Source of the DNA: Flabesymbios commensalis
Lineage: Eukaryota; Annelida; Polychaeta; Terebellida; Flabelligeridae
Assembly: GCA_964017125.1 (NCBI GenBank)
Contig: OZ024908.1
Location: 61,785,855 to 61,849,854, forward strand
DNA: 64,000 nucleotides
Direction: 5' to 3'
This document shows, piece after piece, positions 11,512 to 24,019 of the stretch (position 1 is its first letter; each line of letters begins with the position of its first letter). Both the position numbers and the translations under genes were made by a program. Below the pieces are notes generated by a model. That model saw only the letters and a program-made list of their open reading frames with translations. It was not told the DNA's origin and did not search any database.

Positions 11512-12405
11512 TCGGAGGGTTAATTAAGCCTCCGATAATTAGCTGTGTATCTGCAATTAATCTGAGCTGACATATGGCTTTCCCGCTCAAATTTTGATGA
11601 TGTTTTTATTGCAATGTATACCTACACGCAATATTTGTCTTCAAACTTGTGCAAGTAAGAATTATCTTTAGGTGGTCAATCATTAGGGACACGTCTACTT
11701 GTTTGTTTTAATTAGTTAATCAGGAGTAATGAAAGAAATAACATATGAATTAAAGATTGATTCTCGTAGGATTGGTGGAGCGTATGGTACCCATGTAAAT
11801 ATGATATACCAGTACCCAGATCAGTGGTTATTACTCTGCTTAACAAAAGTATTTTATTTGCAATTTTATTCTGGGGTTTTGTATACTCTGACATATGTGA
11901 ATCAGCTCAGCATGTTAAGCTTAGCATTATTTTCGAAGATGTATTCAACTGCCCGCGGCAGAGAGGTACCCAAATGTTTGTTATCATTATTGCTACACCA
12001 AATACAACATCATGGTAGGCGCTTGATGACAAAATCTGGTTTCAGCATCGTGGTACAGCAAGGAGTAGGGAATGAAGTTGTGTTTTTTGACATAGTATGT
12101 TGAATATTTAAACCATATTTTAAATCAATTTGGGAGGATGGTATTACAAACTCTGGAAAGTTAGCAATATATTCACTGACTAAATCTGATCTTTTTTTCC
12201 CAGAGTCATCAGAAGTAATTAATATTGGCAAATATTTAATTTAGCTTAGTAAATTTAGATGTTCAAATCACCAGCTAGCCATAAATTCAGGAATTTTAAT
12301 GGCAGACAGAATATGTGTTTTATGTAATGCTAGGAGTTATGTTGTGTTTGATGATGAATATAATTTTCCTTTTGTGGTGATTATAAATTACCCAGAATGC
12401 AAAAT

Positions 12406-12640
12406 GTGCGAGGCATGGTGTAGTGGTTGAAGCTATCTGCATTGAAAGTCGAAGCACGTGGGTTCTGCCGCTCTGGCATCCAGGTTGCAAAGACACAAAT
12501 GTAAATTCAACACTCATCAATCGTAAATATTCAGTATTGTAGGAAGCTTATATTAGGAGGACAGTGTTATCTACCATTCCTCTCCTATCCTCAGAAGATT
12601 CTCTTGGCCCGGTTTAGCCTGTATGTGCACAATTCATAAC
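12406..12640 (+). mobile_element. Two-headed tRNA-derived SINE, first head and tail
   Basis: GGCATGGTGTAGTGGTTGAAG (A-box-like) and CACGTGGGTTC (B-box-like) form the first tRNA-like head. A linker ending TCAGTATTGTAGGAAGCTT follows, the second head is missing, and the tail matches other copies. The 3' end (AAAGCCCGATTTATTCATTC) lies beyond the LINE at 14758-14800, so the LINE landed inside the SINE tail. Confidence 0.75.
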
Positions 12641-14371
12641 ATTCTGCATAGAATTCCACCTCCTGCTCTGCCAGAATTCACATCAGTAAAATCACTTTGT
12701 GATCATTTCTCTAGGTATTTTGTGGATAAAATTGAAACTATCCGTTCCAAATTTCCAGATAAAGTACAGAATATTCCACAAGTGCAAAAACCAAAAATTA
12801 GATCTAAAATGAACGTTTTCGAACGTGCGTCAGAAGATGAAATTAAAAAGCTTATTTTGAGTTCATCGTCAAAATCATGTGATCTGGATCCCATTCCTAC
12901 AAGCGTGTTGAAAAATTGTTCTGACATATTAATAACTCCCATCACTGACATAATTAACATTTCAATAGAAACTAGTACATTTCCTCAAAATTTCAAAGAA
13001 GCTCATGTAAGACCACCACTGAAAAAAACATCTCTTCTTAAAAACGTGCTGAAAAATTACAGGCCTGTATCCAACTTAAGTTTCATTTCCAAAATCTTAG
13101 AAAAGATAGTAGCCAATAGGCTGCAAGCTCATATAAAAAATAATCATCTATCTAATCCATTACAATCGGCCTACAGGACACATCATTCTACAGAATCGGC
13201 TCTACTGAAAGTACATAACGATATCATTATTAGTATGGACAAGGGTGAAGTTACGGCTCTATCCTTGCTTGACTTGTCGGCCGCTTTTGACACCATTGAC
13301 CATGCCACATTAACAGATAGACTTTCTGATTGGTATGGAATATCTGGCCAGGCTAAAATTTGGTTTTCTTCTTATTTGCAAAATAGGCACCAGTCCGTAA
13401 AAATTGAAGACACTTTTACCGATAAAGTCACACTCTCCTATGGAGTTTCACAGGGCTCTGTGCTAGGACCAGTCCTTTTTACTTTATACACTACACCACT
13501 CAGCGCTATTATCTCTAGTTTTAACATAAACCACCACCTTTATGTCGATGATACTCAAATTTACATGTCTCTATCAGTTTCAAACGCGAAGGAATCTCTT
13601 GAGAAGTTGCAACATTGTTTAATGGGTGTGTCGGCCTGGATGACAGGATCTAAGCTGAAGCATAATCCTAGCAAGACAGAATTTCTTCTTATTGGGACCA
13701 AACCTCAGCGAGAAAAAATCTTGAATAATTTCCCATGCTTACTTCTAGGTCAAGACACAAATCCATCTACATCAGCTCAAAATTTTGGTGTACTATTCGA
13801 CAGTAGCCTGAATTTCCGAAAACACATATCCCAAACATGTAGGGCATGCTTCTATCATATCCGTGACCTACGTCGAATTCGAAAAAGTCTGTCCTTAGAT
13901 CTTGCCAAGCAAATTGCAGTGGCACTCGTCAGTAGTAAGTTAGATTATTGTAACTCACTTTTTCACAATATGCCAGAAAAGGATATCACTAGATTACAAC
14001 GCGTTCAAAACTGCCTTGCAAGAGTAGTAACCAAGGCCCCACGATTTAGTCGTTCCGTACCAATTCTAAAACGATTACATTGGCTTCCTGTCAAGTTTCG
14101 CATTCATTTTAAAATATGCGCAATAAGAAAACCAACCTGCATATCTGGCTGATTTACTTGTTCGGCCGAAATGCTCAAAATATCTAAGCTCCACTAATTC
14201 GAATAGATTTGTTGTTCCTCGTATAAAGACTAAGACTGGGTCAAGAGCTTTCTCTATATCTGGTCCAGCCTTATGGAACGCCCTGCCTGTGCCAATAAGT
14301 AATGCCAAAACAATCTTAATATTCCGGAAATTTCTTAAATCCCACCTATTTGACCTGGCTTTTCCACCCTA
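12641..14371 (+). pseudogene. LINE reverse transcriptase, decayed
   Basis: An open frame runs to 14152. It shows NYRPVSNLSFISKILEKIV, LDLSAAFDTIDHATLTDRL, GVSQGSVLGPVLFTLYTTPL and the catalytic YVDD (about codons 307-310 counted from 12623), followed by the thumb region with GVLFDSSLNF and LDYCNSLF. These are the RT blocks of CR1/L2-type non-LTR retrotransposons, which copy their RNA at the target site. After about codon 500 the frame is lost; the conserved C-terminal part (PRIKTKTGSRAFS, then GPALWNALP) resumes in another frame up to about 14371, apparently with several codons missing between. The first codons belong to the host flank, so the start is not genuine. The copy cannot make a full ORF2 protein. 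Confident in family, less so in exact clade. Confidence 0.85.
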
Positions 14372-14494
14372 GTCCCTCAGCAGCCCGGCAATCTGTTGAC
14401 GAACCTGCTTTGGCCTCGATTATGACACATGATCATGCTAAGGATTTGTGCGCCTCTGAGCTCGGTCCGCTGAGGATATAGGCGCTATAGAAGT

Positions 14495-14759
<265 letters not shown>

Positions 14760-14891
14760 AGCCCGATTTATTCATTCATTCATTCATTCATTCATTTTAG
14801 TACTACTTTACACATATTAATATGGCAAAAACACATTTTAATCAGACAAGGAAGGCAATTATTACCGATATTGATACAAAATTAAACCAAT

Positions 14892-15095
14892 TTTAACCAT
14901 CACAGTGCGGGGATCGACTTGACGTCTAAAGTCGATCCCCGCGCTGTAGGAATTAAAATATTTTTAATTGCCGTAGACCCATAACATAGGTATTCGAATG
15001 AAGCAGGAAGACCTAACTAAGTCATTTATGACGGTTTCATGGTTTCATGGTCTCCATGATTTATACCAAAAATAATTCAGCGCTGTAAGGGTTAA
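14892..15095 (-). mobile_element. TTAA-type MITE, family B
   Basis: From TTAACCATCACAGTGCGGGG to GCGCTGTAAGGGTTAA with the GTCGATCCCCGC end. Paralog of 2851-3390 without the nested element. Confidence 0.8.
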
Positions 15096-15121
15096 ACCAA
15101 TTTGGTCAACATTTCGTTATG

Positions 15122-15753
15122 ATAGATAGATAGATATTTTACTTGACGACAGGAAGTCTATGCAGACTTATGCGTCATTAAAAATAAACAGTATAAAATA
15201 TATATGTACATGTCTATATACAACAGGATTGGTTCCATAAAGTCACATGAAAATCAATATATGCATGATATGTAAGCCTAAAACAAAATGATATTACATA
15301 CTAAAACAAGTACAGGGTAGTTAAAATATGCATCATAACAAAGCAAAATACAGTTGAACAGCACTGTCATGATATGTCTGTTTCACGCACCAAAACCAGA
15401 TATAAAATAGCTACTGCATATAGCAAAAAAACTCTCTGGAAAGCGTAGAAATCTAAGAGTTATATAATATACGAGTATGTATAAAAATAAAATAACATGA
15501 GGCATTATTTTATTTAACATGTTTAAAATTTAAAAAAAGAAAGTATTGTCTGTCCGTCGTACAGAAGAGGCACGTGCGTTAGATTCGAAGATGTTACTGA
15601 ATAGAAAACTGAACCTGGGTTACTGTCGCAGCCTCCCCGGTAACAGACTCCACTAAACCGGCCTGATCAATTAATCTCACATGAATCTAAGGTCTAGTTA
15701 TAACAGAAAGTAAATAAATATATATATATAATTTCAGACAGTACAAACTATCG
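15122..15753. mobile_element. Copy-2-specific insertion with LINE tail piece
   Basis: Copy 1 continues directly from the equivalent of 15121 to 15754, so this block is additional. It begins with a short GATA run (15121-15135) and contains, at about 15385-15455 on the minus strand, a match to the tail of the LINE at 45.4-46.9 kb (CACCAAAACCAGATATAAAAT, TCTGGAAAGCGTAGAAA). The rest is unassigned. Confidence 0.55.
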
Positions 15754-15965
15754 CATAGTGCTATATGCGCTCTAGCTGGTGTTTAGAAGATTTAATTTCA
15801 ATACACGACCGAGCAAAACCGTTACCTAATCAAACACACAGGCGACACGCTACGCTCGTTTATAGTTATCACAGCTACTGGATCGTGTTACCAGGTAGAT
15901 TATCAAAGTCACAGTTGTGAAATTTTGCATACATCCCGACTAAAGATCAAAGGTCAGTGCTGGCC

Positions 15966-16035
15966 AGGAAATTTAAAAGGCAGTAACTGCTAGTGTTTCT
16001 AGTAAACAGCTACTGCCTTTTGGCTTTGAACTGCA
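15966..16035. repeat. 70 bp hairpin, family D
   Basis: TTAAAAGGCAGTAACTGC and GCTACTGCCTTTTGGC arms. Paralog of 3621-3690 and better matched. Confidence 0.7.
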
Positions 16036-16084
16036 GATCCACGCAGGTCTGAGATCCCCTGTTGAAATTAGCAGTGCTCTACTG

Positions 16085-16560
16085 CGTACCAACTCGTAAT
16101 AACGCTCCAATTTGTAATAAAATATTACAAGTTGAATCGCATAATATGTAATGCAATTGCGTCCCAATTTGTAATAGATTAATTCAAATTGGAACGCATT
16201 TGCAATGCAACTGCGTCCCAATTTGTAATAAACTATATCCAAATTGGCACGCATTTGCAGCGCATTTGCGGCCCCAATTTGTAATAAATTATATTACATA
16301 TATTGGAACGCATTTGCAGCGCATTTGCGGCCCCAATTTGTAATAAATTATATTACATATATTGGAACGCATTTGCAGCGCATTTGCGGCCCCAATTTGT
16401 AATAAATTATATTACATATATTGGCACGCATTTGCAGTGCATTTGCGGCCCAATTTGTAATAAATTATATTACATATATTGGCACGCATTTGCAGTGCAT
16501 TTGCGTTCCAATTTGTAATAATTTATTACAAATTGGAACGTTTTTACAATTGGGACGCAA
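16085..16560. repeat. Palindromic ~58 bp satellite array
   Basis: About eight units. Five consecutive ones (16255-16520) share CCCCAATTTGTAATAAATTA, TATTACATATATTGG and CGCATTTGCAGCGCATTTGC; outer units resemble the older version at 3780-4010. Local expansion of one variant after the segmental duplication explains this. The open frames crossing it (15973-16254 minus; 16303-16678 plus) are repeat translations. Confidence 0.85.
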
Positions 16561-17209
16561 TGGAGCACTGAGGAGGGGTTGGTGTCAGATCCCTGTGGTT
16601 AATCGTTGTAACGTCAGAGAAATAGAAATGGATCTACCAATACAAGTGACGACTTATTTGTGCCAGTCCAAATACTAGTATTTACTTATACAGCAGATTT
16701 AAAATGAATCCCCTCTCCTTATGTAAAATAGATATGTTAAATTAGGTCTCTGTAGGCCTATGTCTGTTTGTCTGCTGTCCGTCCGTCGGCTTACTTGAAA
16801 AGTTTGCAATTATTATCAAAGAGCAATCGATTAAATTTTAGGGATAATTCGGATTAGGCTGCCATTCCATATGTCATTTTTTAACGGATGCGGCAAACGG
16901 ATCCGGTAATCGCATGCAGCTGTCTTTCCATGTGTCCGACAAACGGGCTCGTCAAACGTATACACACAAAACGCAAAAATCCTAAAAGCGGCAAACCGGA
17001 CACATTAAAACAACACAGTACATTCATCCAAGCTGAACAAAACGGTGCGGCAACCGCACGCGGCAACCGAACCGCATGCGGCGACTGGACACATGGAATA
17101 GCCTACTATATTATACTAATTAACGCTAAACCAGGCTCCTTCAAGATTAGAAGCTGATCCAAAAGAATTTGGAGGTGCTAATGATGAATAAGGGATCGGT
17201 CGACTGAAA

Positions 17210-17284
17210 AGCTGGTGTTGTTTCAACGTCGAATCAGCGTAATGACGTTGATTTAACGTCAAATAACAACGCGATGCGCCCTGT
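17210..17284. repeat. Hairpin, family F (ACGTTGATT core)
   Basis: A worn foldback: TTTCAACGTCGAATC and GACGTTGATTTAACGTC arms, ending GCGCCCTG. Better copies are at 59438-59520 and 62251-62325. Confidence 0.55.
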
Positions 17285-17310
17285 AAGTGGTTATAAATAT
17301 TGAATACTTA

Positions 17311-17561
17311 GGGGTTTTGTCAAGTAAAAAAAATCCAAAAATCCGAGAAAAACTTGGATTGGTCATACCCCATATCCAATCCGTCCCGCCTATCCAATTA
17401 TTTTTTTTTTTAAACAATTGGAAACATGAAAACAACACAAAAAACACAAAAAAACACAACATTTCCTCCAAAAAATTGAAATCCGAGTTGGGGCTTGACC
17501 CACTCACCCACTTCCGAGTTTTTCTCGGTTTTTTGGATTTTTTTTAACTTGACAAAACCCC
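17311..17561. mobile_element. Harbinger-like MITE, 251 bp
   Basis: Inverted ends of about 45 bp begin GGGGTTTTGTCAAGT and continue through AAAAAAAATCCAAAAA and CCGAGAAAAACT. TTA stands on both sides (17308-17310, 17562-17564), the usual 3 bp duplication of PIF/Harbinger. No transposase inside. Confidence 0.8.
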
Positions 17562-17908
17562 TTATCCGAATCACCGAAGTCCGTTACCACACACTTGTGT
17601 GGCGTGCGTTAAATTCTCGATAACTTGTCAAGTTTTGAAAAGTACTGAAACAAATAATCATCTCCTTGTAGCCCAACACCTGGACAATATAAACACCGCC
17701 ACGATAAGGTTACGTAGATTGTTATTAGATTGTAATACTTATTCAGAGAAAGCAGCCATCTAATATTATTCATGAATAGATTGAGGGAAAGTTCATTTAA
17801 AAAAAAATATATATATTTTTACAGTTTTCTTAGCAAATATAATCCTTAGTTAAGATGTCCATGGTGGAAAGTTTTGTATCATATCTGTATGGGTCGAGTA
17901 ATGATGTC

Positions 17909-18157
17909 ATTAAGCCTTACAGCGCGGGGATCGACATTAAACGTCAGAATCTGACGTCTGTATACGTCAAATTCTGACGTCTAAAGTCGATCCCCGCACT
18001 GTAAAAGTAAAAATATTTATAACGGTCATAGACCCATCACATAGGTATTCAAATGAAACAGAAGGAGCTAACTAAGACATTTATGATGATTATAAATTGA
18101 GAAAAACCCTTTGGTCTTCATGGTTTATACAAAATATTTCAGCGTCGTAAGGGTTAA
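17909..18157 (-). mobile_element. TTAA-type MITE, family B, full length
   Basis: Reads TTAAGCCTTACAGCGCGGGG to GCGTCGTAAGGGTTAA. Contains two copies of the GACGTC-centred inner inverted repeat (TCTGACGTCTG). Confidence 0.8.
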
Positions 18158-18230
18158 AATGAAATGAAAATGAAATGAATAGGGGTTTGGGCCACCTTTG
18201 TGCACATATATGCTAAAGTGGACCCAGTTG
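18158..18230 (-). mobile_element. SINE 3' end with ATTTC-type tail
   Basis: On the minus strand: CACTTTAGCATATATGTGCAC, GGTGGCCCAAACCCC, then TTCATTTCATTTTCATTTC. This is the tail of the two-headed SINE; heads are missing. Confidence 0.65.
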
Positions 18231-19026
18231 AAATACCTATCCATCTCGTACATAATGGTAAGTAGGCCTAATAATCTGTTAATAATATAACAGTCTCCAG
18301 GCTGTGATGAGCAGATGGGGCAGAGAGTATCGCCGTGGTGATGAGGAGATAAAAACAAACACTTCAAACCGATATCGTCTGCCGCAAACGACTTCAAGCG
18401 GGACACGCTCTGGGAAGTATCCCAACGAGCGAGAGATGGTGACCCAACGCAGGCTCAATGTTGGCACAGTATGGCGGATGTTGGCCCAGCATAGAGCCTG
18501 GGTTGTTAAGATCGTCTGGAGCGTGATGATGACCGGTATACGTCTCAAGTAGTGCGATAAATCAACCCTAGACGGGGTGATGAGTAGCGCGTGTCTGTAT
18601 TATTGAATTTCAAAAACCAATTCACGAAGTGTTAAAATAGGATTAGGCCTATTATGGGTATATGCTGTAAACATCGCATACACATAATATGCAAAAATAG
18701 ACATAGACGTAATTGGTATCGATATCATTGCATTATAAAGAGAATGGCTAGCCAAATTGTACAGATAAGGTGGCATTGTTGGTTTTCAGATATGGAACTT
18801 TAGGACTTGTATGGTGTATTTTGTAATTTGAATCTTGACATCGGTTACCAGCCGTTTCGTTTCGGAGCTGACTCTTTGAGGACTAAAGCTGATGATGACA
18901 GATTCACATCTGCCGCTCAAATTGCTTGCCCATACTCATTTACAGCTGATACGAACGCAATCAAAATCTCAGTATTTCAGAATTTCAAGTTGGACTGTAA
19001 TGACCAACCATTATTCCCGAAGCAAC
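18231..19026. other. No gene seen
   Basis: About 0.8 kb. A worn family C-like foldback may lie at 18430-18515. Open frames at 18125-18552 on both strands and 18807-19067 have no recognisable family; the last runs into a MITE. Confidence 0.5.
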
Positions 19027-19172
19027 CATGGAGACCATTTTTTTCACTTTTTCACTTATTATCATAAATGTCTTTGTTGGCTCTTTCCACTTCATTTGAA
19101 TAACTATGTGCTATGGGTCTACGGCCGTTACAAATAGTTTAATTCTTACAGTGCGGGGATCGACATAGACGT
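19027..19172 (+). mobile_element. Family B MITE fragment
   Basis: Contains TATCATAAATGTCTTTG, CTATGGGTCTACGGCC and CAGTGCGGGGATCGAC, then diverges. Both ends are incomplete. Confidence 0.65.
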
Positions 19173-19280
19173 GATAGTGTCATTATAGGTGAAATAAAGC
19201 AATGTGTTTCTTAAAATTCGTTTTTAAAAAGAATCGTATTCACTATTTTGCAAAGTGGCTGGAATGACCTTCAGTACGAA

Positions 19281-19393
19281 ACCAGTAAATACGAGACATA
19301 TATCCGATGCTGGTTTAATGTTGGGCCAGCGTCGTAGATGATGGGCTAGCATTATTCCAACATTGCTTCAATAGTTTATATCGTGCTTGCTGT
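19281..19393. mobile_element. Hairpin MITE, family C (GTTGG type)
   Basis: ACCAGTAAATACGAGAC to ATCGTGCTTGCTG, with GCTGGTTTAATGTTGGGCC arms around GTCGTAGATGATGG. Ends worn. Confidence 0.6.
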
Positions 19394-20097
19394 GATAACG
19401 ATATTTATTGTGTAGGCTACTGTGCACTTTCACCGATTGCTGACTTTCTCAGCGGTCACCGATCACCACAAAAGCTAAAATGCAAGGTCAATATAAGAAA
19501 AAATACAGATTCGCGGTGAAGAAAGAGTCTTGAAAAATACCCGGGACATTACATTACAAACGCGCGGACACAGGACTTTGGACCCTACCGCAGTTTGAGG
19601 GTGCTCGGTTCGGGTCAATCGTGTTTATGCATAACACACAGGTCGAGTAACGGCCATGAATCATCTGGCAGACCCCAACAACCCGCCACCAAATCTCAAA
19701 ACAGACAAGCAAAACAGCAGGCTGATCTATCGCCTGCCCCCTGAAATAAGGCCTACCTGTCCTGTTACTCACATCCCATCCTCAGACGGCCGACAAAATA
19801 CGCCGGCTCAAGGTCGGCACAACGTCCGCGGACGTTGTGCCGCCCTTGAGCCGGCGTATTTTGCAAGCTGCCAGAGGGTGATAGATCGGGTGCGTCAGGG
19901 AGACATGTGGTGAGACGTGTTTTGATTGACTTCGACATGACTGAGCGTCGTGTGCTGCTCCCATTCTACTTTATTTTCAAGGACAAATCACGGCGAAACA
20001 CCGTATAGGCAGTGTTTCTAAAATTGAATGGCGTTGCAGTTAAAAAATAAAAAACAGTAGGAGAAACGGTGACACTTAGATGTTGTTCAGCCCCTTG
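19394..20097. repeat. GC-rich palindrome inside unassigned DNA
   Basis: At 19795-19863 AAAATACGCCGGCTCAAGG, CGGCACAACGTCC and their complements form a 69 bp near-perfect hairpin. Weaker inverted similarity (GATCTATCGCC and its partner) extends it to about 19720-19895, suggesting a MITE. Open frames here follow the palindrome. The remainder shows nothing else. Confidence 0.6.
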
Positions 20098-20333
20098 ACT
20101 ACCGGTCACGAGTCTATTCAGGTTTTCATTTTTTTTATCAGCACATGATGGGACCACCTTTAAAAATGTTGAAGATAAAACGTGAAATCAATCAGTAGGA
20201 TTTGAAAATAATTAACTTAAATTTTGTCAAATATGAAGATTTTTCATTCACTTGGAGTAGCGGATCGCGTCAGCGAGACACACTTCAAGTGGATTAAATT
20301 TACAATTGAATAACTTGGTGGTTATAGGGTTAA
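20098..20333 (-). mobile_element. TTAA-type MITE, family A
   Basis: ACCGGTCACGAG... to GGTGGTTATAGGGTTAAG with internal AATGTTGAAGATAAAACG and a worn CACTTGGAGTAG hairpin. Confidence 0.65.
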
Positions 20334-20973
20334 GTTGTTTTTTTCACTTTTAGCCTTTTTTAACTTTGAAGGATTGCGTAGAATCCGCATGCTATGGAAA
20401 ATTTAGATTTCACTGTAAACGATTTTGTACCATGTAGCCTTTGTAATATAAGACGAGTCCGAACTTCTGAAGATCAATCGATAATTTCCAAGGACAAGCA
20501 ATCGTCATCCCGATACCTCTTTGAAAAACAACAGGTGACACATGTTGAGACCGATACAAAATAATTGTGGCCTAAAGCCCGATTCATTTCATTTCATTTC
20601 ATTTACAAAATAATTGTGATGTCACAAATATTATGATTTTCCTCAACAGCAACAGTATTCAATATAGGCGTAACTCAACTTCAATCACATTGAAGACTGT
20701 TTTAACGGTTTCAGAAAACGATACATTAATATTTTACGATACTGTTCATTATTGTCATTTATTTTAAAGCATGTTTAAGCGGTATAAAACTTTACAGCAC
20801 GGAGATCGACTTTAGCATATGAATATAGTCCGGCCAACCTTTCGTACCCTTCGGCAGGAGGGAAAACACAAAAGTCTGAAACTTCTAAACATATTTAATA
20901 TATCACATATAGATGGTACAAGTTCAACCTCTAACAAGACACTGCTAGCTGGCGGCTGATGTCAATGCATTTA
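20334..20973. other. No gene; SINE end and MITE scraps
   Basis: 20570-20605 is a SINE 3' end (AAAGCCCGATTCATTTCATT) on the plus strand. 20790-20813 is a family B scrap (TTTACAGCACGGAGATCGAC). Nothing else recognised. Confidence 0.55.
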
Positions 20974-21090
20974 CCCAGCAAACACACACCATGATGTATA
21001 ATTTGTACAACGTCAGCTCAACGTCTCCGACGTTGGACCAGCATTGTACAAATGTCATAGGCTACAAAATAATGTTTTGTGTTTGCTGGT
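20974..21090. mobile_element. Hairpin MITE, family C (ACAAATGTT type)
   Basis: CCCAGCAAACACACACC to TTTTGTGTTTGCTGG, arms meeting at ACGTCTCCGACGTTGG. TA on both sides (20972-20973, 21091-21092). Confidence 0.8.
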
Positions 21091-21136
21091 TATTTTACAT
21101 TTTCGACAGGTGAAGTGATGGAGCGTCCTCGTGTTT

Positions 21137-21385
21137 TTAACCCTTACAGCGCTGAATTAATTTTGTATAAATTTTGAAGGCCAAAGGGTTTTAATCAATT
21201 TGAAATCATCATAAATGTCTTAGTCAGCTCTTTCTGATTAATTTGAATACCTATGTTATTGGTCTACGACCATTAGAAATATTTGTATTCTTACAGTGCG
21301 GGGATCGACTTTAGTCGTCAGAATTTGACGTCTACAGACGTCAGATGCTGACGACTAAAGTCGATCCCCGCGCTGTAAGGGTTAA
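21137..21385 (+). mobile_element. TTAA-type MITE, family B, intact copy
   Basis: TTAACCCTTACAGCGCTGA to GCGCTGTAAGGGTTAA, 249 bp including TTAA. Inside: ATCATAAATGTCTTAG, CTATGTTATTGGTCTACG, CAGTGCGGGGATCGACTTTA and a long GACGTC-centred palindrome. A good reference copy for the family. Confidence 0.85.
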
Positions 21386-23086
21386 ACCTAAGAAGAGCGC
21401 CATGGCTAATAACCACGACGACACGAATGCGTCACTAGAAGCCATGATCGCTTTTCATTTTTCAGAAAAAAAGTTTTTTTTAAAATCATATCAAATTATC
21501 TACTTTATTTACAAGCCATCATTAGAAATAGGAAAAAATAATATACAGAAGAACTATACATATCATAATACATAGCATCAAGAAATACTTTATTTTCAGA
21601 ATTCAGTTTATAAACATGTACATGGCCAGTTCTCATGAACCGTCGACATTTAGTTGTTTATGTTATAAATCACACAAACCAGATTATAAACTGATAATCA
21701 TGTGCCCATCGGATGGGGTTCAACGAGAGCTTCAACGGGATATATACTTTTGCCTATCTATCTCTAAAATTGTGGACTACATGGTTTAAATACTGGTCAT
21801 TTCAGGAAAATATTTTCATTTCAACATGTGACGTTTGATAATATTAAATAACGTTCATCAATTTCTTTATCTGAATACAAGTCAACATCCCCGCTTATTT
21901 GAGAACTCCCCAATATTTAAAATAGGCTGATTAACTCGAAATAATTTTTTTCAGCTGGTTTTTAGTGATTGTTTAGTTATGTGTTACAGTTAGTATGCCA
22001 TATTTCGTCATTGCCTGGCATGGATCAATGAATTTTTCTTATTGTTATATAACAACACCCCTAAGATACTTGATTATTAATAGGGCCTATCAATACATTA
22101 GTCCCTGCTCAAACAAGAATATTTATTCTCACATGAATAAGATATCTTGGAAACGAGACGTGAATTGTGTAGTTTTTGTGTTACCGTTAGTATGCGCTTT
22201 ATTAGCTCTCCAAAGAAAAGTCATTGTAGTTTAGTGGGAAATATTGAGATATACTTTCACTGTCATATTATGGTACATGGACCATGCAGAGACTTAAACA
22301 GGGATATAATTTTAAACGCTTCTGTGAACCACAACATCCTTATGTTACCGTTAGTATGCGGTTACAGGTTAATATTCCGGACATGGATCCTATTTCACTG
22401 CCATCTGGGGACGAAACTGGGATCCGGAGCATGCCACGTGCTATTCGCCTGTCATCAGCGACAATATTCGTGTGGACGGAGGATGGACAATAGCTAAAGT
22501 AAGTTGATTCTCTTTATATTTGCCAAGTTATCATATATCAGTAATTATCTGTGAAATATTATTGTCCCCTGTAGTTCTATGAGAAAAAAACATCAATAGT
22601 GTAATGATAGGGTCCCTGCATTGTAGATTTGTGTACGAAGTATGCCAATATAAAGTGGGCTGTAATATATCGTATTCCTGCATGTTTGTCCTATATTACG
22701 GACTCCTTGAAGTTCAAGCATACTGACGGTAATGGTATACTAACACTTTGTACTATGATGCTTGGATTTTATTATATCAATGTTATAACTAATATTCAGT
22801 TTCCGAGAATTGTATTTTATGTTGATCATAATTACTAAAATGTTTTATTATGTGCATTATATTATAGAATATGATATGATAGGTTCAAAAAATCTATGCT
22901 ATAGGCTTACAAGTTACAGCAGCGCAGTCCACACCAGGACAAGATGCCCCGCTTACGGACGCACTTTTTTCTTGTAATGCGCGTCCTTAATCTAATAAGG
23001 TCGCTGAGAGAAAACCATAGTGAGTAAAAATGACCTACATGCTTAGCTGTAGCCTGAGGAATGAGCAATTTAATAGGCAATCAACC
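21386..23086. other. No confident gene; possible exon end
   Basis: Three copies of the 18-mer TGTTACCGTTAGTATGCG (one with two changes) lie at 21982, 22179 and 22343. A strong splice donor AAA|GTAAGT occurs at 22499/22500; the frame ending there reads NIRVDGGWTIAK and is open from about 22371. I could not find an acceptor that fits or a family, so no gene is called. The remainder is AT-rich with no recognised feature. Confidence 0.3.
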
Positions 23087-23450
<364 letters not shown>

Positions 23451-23451
<1 letters not shown>

Positions 23452-23552
23452 CTTCTACAGCGTCTATATCTCCAGCGTACCGAGCTCAGAGGTGCACAAA
23501 TACTTAGCGTGATTATGTGTCATAATGTAGGCCAAAGCAGGTTTGTCAACAG
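23451..23552 (-). mobile_element. 5'-truncated LINE, 3' UTR only
   Basis: The minus strand (GACAAACCTGCTTTGGCC, TTATGACACATAATCACGC, GTGCACCTCTGAGCTCGG) matches 14395-14496 closely, with an identical ending GTAGAAGTTT before the tetranucleotide tail. An insertion of about 100 bp plus tail. Confidence 0.85.
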
Positions 23553-23837
23553 GGAGCGTGTTGGAAAGTTTTGGTCAAAATTTAGCTGACCAATAAATAC
23601 CGTAACATATATGTTTAAACACAATAAACTGGGAGTAACAATGTGTATATGTATTCATTTTTGTTTCTTAAATCAGGATAATCATCAAATTGCCATTCAG
23701 CAGACAGACACAGACGCGAAAGATGGCACGTGGTATGGAAAAAATGCACACAGAACACTAAGCTCTAAAAAGGCGGGTCAAAAATCTACAGTTCACTTTA
23801 CTAAACAACAAAACAAAACTCACAAGTACCCCTGAGA

Positions 23838-23942
23838 CACTGGCACCCGTAGCGCTGCTTGTGAGAAGCTGTTTTTGTTGCGAATATGTAGCATATTCGC
23901 AACTAGAACAGCTTCCCACAAGCAGCGCTACGGGTGCCAGTG
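23838..23942. repeat. 105 bp hairpin, single copy here
   Basis: CACTGGCACCCGTAGCGCTG, CTTGTG and GTTGCGAATATG pair with their complements across GTAG. The arms are nearly perfect, so the element is young. No other copy in the window. Confidence 0.75.
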
Positions 23943-24019
23943 ACCTGAGAAACGTGCAGCAGGTCTTTTGGAAACAGTGGACCTACAAGTAACTTCCAGT
24001 CATGTGCGTATTTAATAAA

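Noticed and set aside
11729-12103. 124-codon frame and an overlapping frame (11824-12018) with a hydrophobic start
   Set aside because: A faint glycosyltransferase-like impression could not be supported; the paralog at 1.33-1.6 kb has a ~110 bp deletion and no matching frame.
19656-19913. 85-codon frame
   Set aside because: Half of it is a GC-rich palindrome; no homology recognised.
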